Source: Candidatus Sungbacteria bacterium RIFCSPHIGHO2_02_FULL_52_23 (lineage in GTDB: Bacteria; Patescibacteriota; Minisyncoccia; Sungbacterales; HO2-52-23). From it: 11,570 bases of DNA. The DNA lies in the NCBI GenBank assembly GCA_001820655.1, contig MHQM01000021.1, forward strand, positions 1 to 11,570. The letters run 5' to 3'. The notes below the pieces were generated by a model. The model saw nothing but the letters and a program-made list of their open reading frames with translations, was not told where the DNA came from and ran no database searches. Positions within the stretch are counted from its first letter, which is position 1. Each line of letters begins with the position of its first letter. The position numbers and the translations under genes were made by a program. Positions 5,832 through 9,979 of the stretch are shown here, piece by piece.

Positions 5832-6545
5832 TCGGGCGACGGTGATCGCCCAGATTTTGCCTGCACCCGCGTTTTTTAGTGCGCGGGCGGCCTCTTCCAT
5901 CGTAGTCCCCGTGGTTTTTACGTCATCTATCAGGATGCATGTCCGATTGCTTATCACATTCGCATCGGATACGGTAAATGCGCCCGCAAGGTTCGTCAGG
6001 CGTGCCTCGCGCAAAAGCTCCATCTGCGGAGCTGTCTTTTTTGTCTTGTGCAGGATGTCTGTATGGAGCGTCTGCTGGAGACCATGTGCGTATTCTTGTG
6101 CTATCAGCCGCGACTGATTGAAGCCGCGTACGCGTTCGCGGCTTTTATGGAGCGGGATCGGGATCAGAAGCGCATTTTTGGGCAGTGCGACTTGATGAAA
6201 AACAAGAGACGAGCGTAGTAATTCTGCGAGGACAGGAGCTATGCCGCGCGCTCTCCTATATTTGAGGTGATGGATTGCATTGCGTATCGCCGGATGCCCG
6301 TAGGGGAAGGGCGAAAAAGAGGCGTAGATAAGACTCTTTTTACGGCATGATGCGCATGTTCTGCCTGCGGGAGTGTGTCTGTTTTGCGGCACGAGTTTTT
6401 TGCATACAAAACACGCGGGAGGATATATGGGTATGGCACTTCGGCATGCCGGGCATAGGTATGCGCCTTCTTCTCCGCACGCAAGGCACGCGATCGGAAA
6501 AATGAGATCAAGGAGAAATGTTTTCGCGTCGGAAAGATTCGCCAT
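5829..6545 (-). CDS. comF: ComF-family amidophosphoribosyltransferase-like competence protein
   Basis: This 238-residue protein is full length for ComF. The N-terminus has four CxxC pairs (from CLAC at 20-23 and CPAC at 31-34, then CFVC and CASC), a zinc-ribbon-like region. IPIPLHKSRERVRGFNQSRLIA follows. The phosphoribosyltransferase loop CILIDDVKTTGTTMEEAARAL and the end KIWAITVAR complete it. In transformable bacteria ComF is a cytoplasmic protein needed for uptake or processing of single-stranded DNA; its exact reaction is unsettled. ATG 6545 opens a typical start (LLDLIFPIACLACG). Neighbouring pilus genes fit a competence role. The last 126 bp are duplicated at 5054-5179, which suggests that a recombination event replaced or restored the 3' end. 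The gene is convergent to vapC and divergent from pilM. Confidence 0.93.
   Translation of the reverse strand: MANLSDAKTFLLDLIFPIACLACGEEGAYLCPACRSAIPIYPPACFVCKKLVPQNRHTPAGRTCASCRKKSLIYASFSPFPYGHPAIRNAIHHLKYRRARGIAPVLAELLRSSLVFHQVALPKNALLIPIPLHKSRERVRGFNQSRLIAQEYAHGLQQTLHTDILHKTKKTAPQMELLREARLTNLAGAFTVSDANVISNRTCILIDDVKTTGTTMEEAARALKNAGAGKIWAITVAR
5830..5955. repeat. Direct repeat, comF-side copy (126 bp)
   Basis: This segment repeats 5054-5179 in the same orientation with an offset of 776 bp and two mismatches. It forms the 3' end of intact comF. Between the copies (5180-5829, 650 bp) lies only the vapBC-like pair with its promoter and terminator. Recombination between the repeats would delete the pair and leave one intact comF. 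Confidence 0.95.
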
Positions 6546-6553
6546 ATATATAT

Positions 6554-6559
6554 AGTATC
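6554..6559 (-). promoter_or_regulatory. Possible -10 box of comF
   Basis: GATACT on the minus strand lies 8 nt before the comF ATG, followed by alternating TA. It matches the spacing of the other leaderless starts here. No clear -35 is visible, so this is a weak call. Confidence 0.3.
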
Positions 6560-6609
6560 CCGCGAGCCGTTCCTTATTCCTAATTCATAATTCCTGATTC
6601 CCACACGGG

Positions 6610-6618
6610 TGTGGATAA
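6610..6618 (-). promoter_or_regulatory. Single DnaA-box-like 9-mer in comF-pilM intergenic region
   Basis: TGTGGATAA is the reverse complement of the consensus DnaA box TTATCCACA. It is isolated and partly overlaps a small CCACAC/GTGTGG hairpin (6601-6614). A single box is not an origin. It could regulate the divergent comF and pilM genes or be chance. Confidence 0.3.
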
Positions 6619-6657
6619 CTACTCGCTCTCCATGCCGCACGAACGGTCGTAATGGGG

Positions 6658-6663
6658 TATAAT
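6658..6663 (+). promoter_or_regulatory. -10 box of pilM, leaderless
   Basis: A perfect TATAAT lies 6 nt before the pilM ATG at 6670. I see no recognisable -35 at 16-18 nt. The short distance predicts a leaderless mRNA and fixes the start of pilM. Confidence 0.55.
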
Positions 6664-6669
6664 ACATAG

Positions 6670-7785
6670 ATGCCGATTGATTTTTCTTTTTTGAAGAGGA
6701 TTAAGAAGCCGAACCTCTCACTTTTTTTCCTCAAATCAAAACCTTCAAGCGTCATCGGGATCAACATTGGCACGTACTCAACCAAGGTGGTACAATTGCG
6801 ATACGCATCGGAGCGTGCGGTGCTGGAAACGTACGGCGAACTTTTAAATGAAGGATATTTGAAGCATCCGGACTCGTCGCGCGGCGCGGGCATTCTGCAT
6901 TTTACCGATGCGGATCTCGGGACGCTGGTCACTGATGTGGTCCGCGAGTCAAATGTGACGACGCGGGACGCCGTGGCGACGATCCCGGCCGCAGCGGCTT
7001 TTATTACGACGATCGCATTTCCGCGCGCGCTTGAGCGGGAGATCCCTGCCGCGGTGCCGTATGAGGCGCGCAAGTACGTGCCGATCCCTCTTGCGGAGGT
7101 GGTGCTTGAATGGATGATTCTGGAAGATACTCAAGCGCGTGATGAAATCACGGTTTTGCTGGTGGCGGTATCGCGGGAAGTGGTTGAAAAGTTTCGGAGG
7201 ATCGCCGAGCTTGCGAATCTGAACCTGCGTTCGCTTGAAGTGGAGCCGTTCAGTATGGTGCGCTCGCTCATCGGATACGACAATACTCCGACGCTGATCA
7301 TCAACTTCGGCCATCAGTCAACAACGCTTGTGTTTGCGGATAGGGGATTGATCCGTATGGCGCACACCCTCGGCCGCGGATCACAGGAGCTGACGCGGGC
7401 GCTTGAGCGGGGACTCATGGTATCGGCGGAGCGGGCGGAGGCGATGAAGCGGGAGGTCGGGCTGTCCGAACGGATTGAAGAGCGCGAGATCACGGCGGTC
7501 ATGATCCCAATGCTGGAAACGCTCTTTGTGGATATCGGGCGCATGATCTCGCTGTATCACCGCACATCTCCGCGCAGGATCCAAAAAGTGAATCTGACCG
7601 GCGGAGGGGCCAATTTGAAAGGCATAGTAGAGTTTGCGGCTTCCAAGTTCGGACTTGAAGTGACGCGGGGAAATCCGTTTGCGCGCGCAGTCACTCCGGC
7701 GTTTCTCCAGACTGTTTTGAAAGATGTCGGGCCGACGTTTTCGGCGGCTTCAGGGGCCGCGATGCGTGAGCTGACGCCGCGGTAG
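6670..7785 (+). CDS. pilM: Type IV pilus inner-membrane platform protein PilM (actin-like ATPase)
   Basis: At 371 residues it is about the normal PilM length. PilM is a cytoplasmic actin-fold ATP-binding protein that binds the N-terminus of PilN and links the platform to the PilB motor. Visible elements are phosphate-1 VIGINIGTYSTKVVQL (about 28-43) and the central EVEPFSMVRSLIGYDNTPTLIINFGHQSTTLVF segment holding phosphate-2 (about 195-227). The adenosine-type motif VNLTGGGANLKGIVEF lies near 308-323, and GNPFARA follows. A roughly 25-residue basic and hydrophobic N-terminal extension (FSFLKRIKKPNLSLFFLKSK) precedes the fold and may aid membrane contact. It heads the pilM-N-O cluster and is followed within 8 nt by a small membrane-anchored ORF rather than directly by pilN. 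Confidence 0.93.
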   Translation: MPIDFSFLKRIKKPNLSLFFLKSKPSSVIGINIGTYSTKVVQLRYASERAVLETYGELLNEGYLKHPDSSRGAGILHFTDADLGTLVTDVVRESNVTTRDAVATIPAAAAFITTIAFPRALEREIPAAVPYEARKYVPIPLAEVVLEWMILEDTQARDEITVLLVAVSREVVEKFRRIAELANLNLRSLEVEPFSMVRSLIGYDNTPTLIINFGHQSTTLVFADRGLIRMAHTLGRGSQELTRALERGLMVSAERAEAMKREVGLSERIEEREITAVMIPMLETLFVDIGRMISLYHRTSPRRIQKVNLTGGGANLKGIVEFAASKFGLEVTRGNPFARAVTPAFLQTVLKDVGPTFSAASGAAMRELTPR

Positions 7786-7792
7786 CCGCACA

Positions 7793-8092
7793 ATGATTTC
7801 ATTACGTGATATGAGACAGAATAACATGTACCGTCTAATTGCCGCCTTTCTCCTCGGACTTGTCGTTGGAGCCGGGGCGCTTTATTACTTCGGCGCATCT
7901 TCCTTTGAAGAGATGAATTGGCCTGGTCCTGCAGAAAACACACGCGAGTCAATTGAAGACACCCAAGAACCTCTTGAAAACACAAGAAAACCCAAACCCA
8001 TTGAGGATGGATGTCCTGACGGGATGCGGAGGCATTTTAATGAAATGACTGGGGGACAAGATTGTGTGCCAGACGATTACATTGGGATATAA
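7793..8092 (+). CDS. Small membrane-anchored protein of unknown function between pilM and pilN
   Basis: The 99-residue ORF has one hydrophobic segment (about residues 13-32, LIAAFLLGLVVGAGALYYFG) with Gly at small-residue spacing. A polar, acidic, proline-rich stretch follows with an imperfect repeat (ENTRESIEDTQEPLENTRKPKPIED). It ends in a compact segment with two cysteines (GCPDGMRRHFNEMTGGQDC) that could form a disulfide outside the membrane. I recognise no family. It is AT-richer than pilM and pilN and interrupts their usual direct adjacency. Starts at 7793, 7811 and 7826 are all in frame before the membrane segment; the first is listed because it lies 7 nt after pilM. Its stop codon touches hairpin C. 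It may be a pilus accessory protein or an acquired passenger. Confidence 0.6.
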   Translation: MISLRDMRQNNMYRLIAAFLLGLVVGAGALYYFGASSFEEMNWPGPAENTRESIEDTQEPLENTRKPKPIEDGCPDGMRRHFNEMTGGQDCVPDDYIGI

Positions 8093-8250
8093 GACCTACT
8101 GATTAAATATTATTCTACTCCGATGTTCAGATTTCGGCTACGACTTTGCAAAAATTATTCAACATATACGCCGTATATGTCTCATAATTTTTGCTTCGTC
8201 TCGCACGAAATCTGAACATCTCGTAACGAAACTATTTAATCAGTAGGTCT
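8092..8250 (+). repeat. Nested hairpin element C (159 bp) before pilN
   Basis: Four perfect stems share one axis at 8171: 8092-8109 with 8233-8250 (18 bp), 8122-8136 with 8206-8220 (15 bp), 8148-8158 with 8184-8194 (11 bp), and 8162-8170 with 8172-8180 (9 bp, one central base). Opposed unpaired blocks are 12/12, 11/11 and 3/3 nt. The outer block has CTACTCCGA (8115-8123) on the left and CTCGTAACGAA (8220-8230) on the right, the boxes also present in A and D. TTCGTC (8195-8200) recurs as in A. ATA borders both ends (8089-8091 and 8251-8253). The left end overlaps the TAA of the preceding ORF. A T6 run (8259-8264) follows the right end, so it could reduce read-through into pilN. Confidence 0.88.
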
Positions 8251-8253
8251 ATA

Positions 8254-8259
8254 GATAAT
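8254..8259 (+). promoter_or_regulatory. Possible -10 box of pilN
   Basis: GATAAT lies 10 nt before the pilN ATG, directly after hairpin C. It has no evident -35, because the hairpin arm occupies that position. If real, pilN has its own near-leaderless start independent of pilM. Confidence 0.35.
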
Positions 8260-8269
8260 TTTTTAGAGC

Positions 8270-8818
8270 ATGGCGGATCTCTCGCTCAAACAATCACCAT
8301 CAGCTACACGCATGTCATACGGCGGCGGTTTTCCGTTTTCTATGGTCAGCATCGTGGTGTTTGTCGTCGTGCTTGGGGCGATGGGGGCGCTTCTGGTGCT
8401 CAATGGCAGGATGAGCGCGCAAAAGGAAGAGCTGGTGGCTCAAAATAAGATTAAAGAAGAAAGCCTGCGTCCGGAACTGATTGAGCAGATCATTACCCTG
8501 GAGGATCGTATCAAAGGCATACGGGGACTGCTTTCACGGCATCCGTACTCGTCCAACATCTACAGGATTCTTGAGGCAAATACGCACCCGCAGGTTGAGT
8601 TTACTTCGTTCAGTTTCTCTTCGGGTACACTGAAGGTTGAGATGGCGGGCGAGACATCAAGCTATCGGACGCTCGCGCGGCAGATCACTTTTTTTGAACG
8701 CGATCCGCAGATTGAAGACGTACAATTCGGAGGTCTTTCGGCAACCGGTCCGGGGGTGATCGGATTCCGATTGACGCTCACTTTGAGACCGACATTTTTA
8801 CATATACGCCAGCAATAA
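8270..8818 (+). CDS. pilN: Type IV pilus platform protein PilN
   Basis: This 182-residue bitopic membrane protein has a short cytoplasmic N-terminus, one membrane segment at about 24-44 (SMVSIVVFVVVLGAMGALLVL), a coiled-coil-prone stretch (about 47-85) and a C-terminal ferredoxin-like region (about 90-175). The layout and its place between pilM and pilO identify PilN, which links cytoplasmic PilM to PilO outside the membrane. The N-terminus MADLSLKQSP differs from the INLLP-type PilM-binding motif of proteobacterial PilN, so the call rests on topology and synteny. The ATG at 8270 is the first in frame after hairpin C. No Shine-Dalgarno sequence is seen. Hairpin C separates it from upstream genes. 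Confidence 0.82.
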   Translation: MADLSLKQSPSATRMSYGGGFPFSMVSIVVFVVVLGAMGALLVLNGRMSAQKEELVAQNKIKEESLRPELIEQIITLEDRIKGIRGLLSRHPYSSNIYRILEANTHPQVEFTSFSFSSGTLKVEMAGETSSYRTLARQITFFERDPQIEDVQFGGLSATGPGVIGFRLTLTLRPTFLHIRQQ

Positions 8819-8831
8819 GAATAAGATAAGT

Positions 8832-9455
8832 ATGACACGATTGATCACCGCAGCCACATTCTTGCTCGCAGCCCTCGGCATCGGCTTTTTCTATGGCATG
8901 CCCGAGTGGGAGCGTTTCAAGACGCTTAACGCGGAGATTGTCCAACTTGAAGCCGCGAGCACGGAGCTTGATGCCCTAGTCGCAAATCGCGATAACCTGC
9001 TGAATCTTATCAATGGCATCACCAAAGAAGACCTTGATCGCGTTGATCAGATCTTGCCGCAGGGAGCGCGGGCATCCGACTTTCTTGTGGCCGTGGAAGC
9101 TCTGACGGGGGCAAGCGGCATGGGCTTGGGGCGTATTGATCTGGTGAGTCCCCCGAAAGCTCCGGCTGTTGCGGCGGGCAATCCTGCCGCCGATCTCCCG
9201 CAGTCTTCCCTCGGCGGAGCCGAGGGCGGGGCGGCAATTCTTGCGGCCGCGCGCGAAGGCTCGGGCGAAATTCCGGGCGTGCGCGCTCTGCCGTTTACCG
9301 TGGAAGTCTCCGGAAGCTATGAAAATTTCAAGAAGTTTCTTGCAGCACTTGAAAAAAATCTCCGCCTGATTGATATAGAGCAGGTCAACTTTGCCGCCAC
9401 GGGAGAGGGCGGCGCGATTGACTTTACACTGCGGGCAAAGACCTACTATTACTAG
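8832..9455 (+). CDS. pilO: Type IV pilus platform protein PilO
   Basis: The 207-residue protein has an N-terminal membrane anchor (about 3-22), a coiled-coil region (about 30-60), and a C-terminal ferredoxin-like domain with VRALPFTVEVSGSYENFKKFLAALEKNLRLIDIEQVNF, which is a clear PilO signature. A low-complexity Ala/Gly/Pro insertion (about 112-148) separates the halves. PilO pairs with PilN to align the pilus machine across the envelope. It starts 13 nt after pilN and is presumably on the same transcript. Its stop codon lies inside the left arm of hairpin D. Confidence 0.9.
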   Translation: MTRLITAATFLLAALGIGFFYGMPEWERFKTLNAEIVQLEAASTELDALVANRDNLLNLINGITKEDLDRVDQILPQGARASDFLVAVEALTGASGMGLGRIDLVSPPKAPAVAAGNPAADLPQSSLGGAEGGAAILAAAREGSGEIPGVRALPFTVEVSGSYENFKKFLAALEKNLRLIDIEQVNFAATGEGGAIDFTLRAKTYYY

Positions 9456-9648
9456 AACTCATTTCAATAATAATGGCGTTACGAGACGCGCAAAATCCGT
9501 TACGAGGCTCAAGAAAGCCGCTGATGTCGTACCAGAGGTACGATGAAGCGGATTTCGCAGAGCCGGAGTAGGATTTTGCGTGTCGCAGTAGCCAAGCGTA
9601 TGATATGCCATGTTTTTATAAGCGGTTATTATTGAAATGAGTTCTAGT
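9451..9648 (-). repeat. Nested hairpin element D (198 bp), inverted orientation, between pilO and next gene
   Basis: A 23-bp perfect outer stem joins 9451-9473 to 9626-9648. Inside are a 10-bp stem (9489-9498 with 9571-9580), short GGCTC/GAGCC and CCGCT/AGCGG stems, and a 7-bp central hairpin (9527-9533 with 9537-9543). The right arm has about 30 extra nt, so the outer and inner axes differ. Read on the minus strand, it holds the family boxes twice. The outer pair is CTACTGCGA (9583-9591) and CTCGTAACG (9477-9485). The inner pair is CTACTCCGG (9563-9571) and CTCGTAACG (9498-9506). No flanking triplet duplication is seen. It may be a nested or expanded copy. Confidence 0.85.
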
Positions 9649-9660
9649 GAGAATGCACTT

Positions 9661-9942
9661 ATGAATCGCAATAATCTTTTTACCATCATTTTGATAGTCC
9701 TGATCGGGGGGATCGGCTACATGTGGTACTCCTCTTCACAAACTCCGCAAGATGCGCCGGGGGCGGAGGAGGCGGCGGCGACATTTACCCAAAGCATCGC
9801 ACAGCTTGAGCGCCTCCGGACGATTGATATTGATACCACGATATTCCAGGATCCTGTTTTTGTGAGTCTGGAAGCTCCGCCCGTACCCATTGAAGCGCCG
9901 GTGACGCCCGGACGCACAAATCCATTTCTTAAGTTTCGGTAA
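9661..9942 (+). CDS. Small pilus accessory protein in PilP position
   Basis: This 93-residue protein has an N-terminal membrane segment (about 5-22, NLFTIILIVLIGGIGYMWY). An extracytoplasmic tail contains TFTQSIAQLERLRTIDIDTTIFQDPVFVSLEAP and the ending PGRTNPFLKFR. I recall similar short proteins with FxDPxFxSL and a terminal GRxNPF between pilO and pilB in CPR genomes. PilP likewise has an NPF-type motif and binds PilN/PilO. Homology to PilP is an inference from position and motif only. The frame is open from an ATG at 9637 inside hairpin D, but ATG 9661 directly precedes the membrane anchor and is preferred. It is followed after 37 nt by the second pilB, with a tiny TGAGA/TCTCA hairpin in the gap. 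Confidence 0.7.
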   Translation: MNRNNLFTIILIVLIGGIGYMWYSSSQTPQDAPGAEEAAATFTQSIAQLERLRTIDIDTTIFQDPVFVSLEAPPVPIEAPVTPGRTNPFLKFR

Positions 9943-9979
9943 TGAGAACTTGTCTCAAAACACGGACGGCCGAGTGATT

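Noticed and set aside
5033..6117. Two plus-strand ORFs (5033-5245 and 5800-6117) sharing a near-identical stretch (ATVIAQILPAPAFFSARAASS...)
   Set aside because: They looked like a duplicated small gene, but the stretch is the reverse strand of the duplicated comF 3' end.
8092..8250. Integron attC site as an explanation for the nested hairpins
   Set aside because: The hairpins lack paired core sites of the GTTRRRY/RYYYAAC type at their ends, no integrase is present, and the neighbouring genes are ordinary pilus genes rather than cassettes.
8250..8266. Simple Rho-independent terminator formed by hairpin C and the following T6 run
   Set aside because: The T-run begins 8 nt after the stem and the outer stem is AT-rich. 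The 159-bp multi-layer structure is much larger than a terminator. Some attenuation remains possible.
9451..9648. REP/BIME element, because GTAG occurs next to hairpin stems (for example at 9588-9591)
   Set aside because: The GTAG-like tetranucleotide is inside a large symmetric structure rather than 5' of a short 20-40 nt hairpin, and no REP-type transposase gene is visible.
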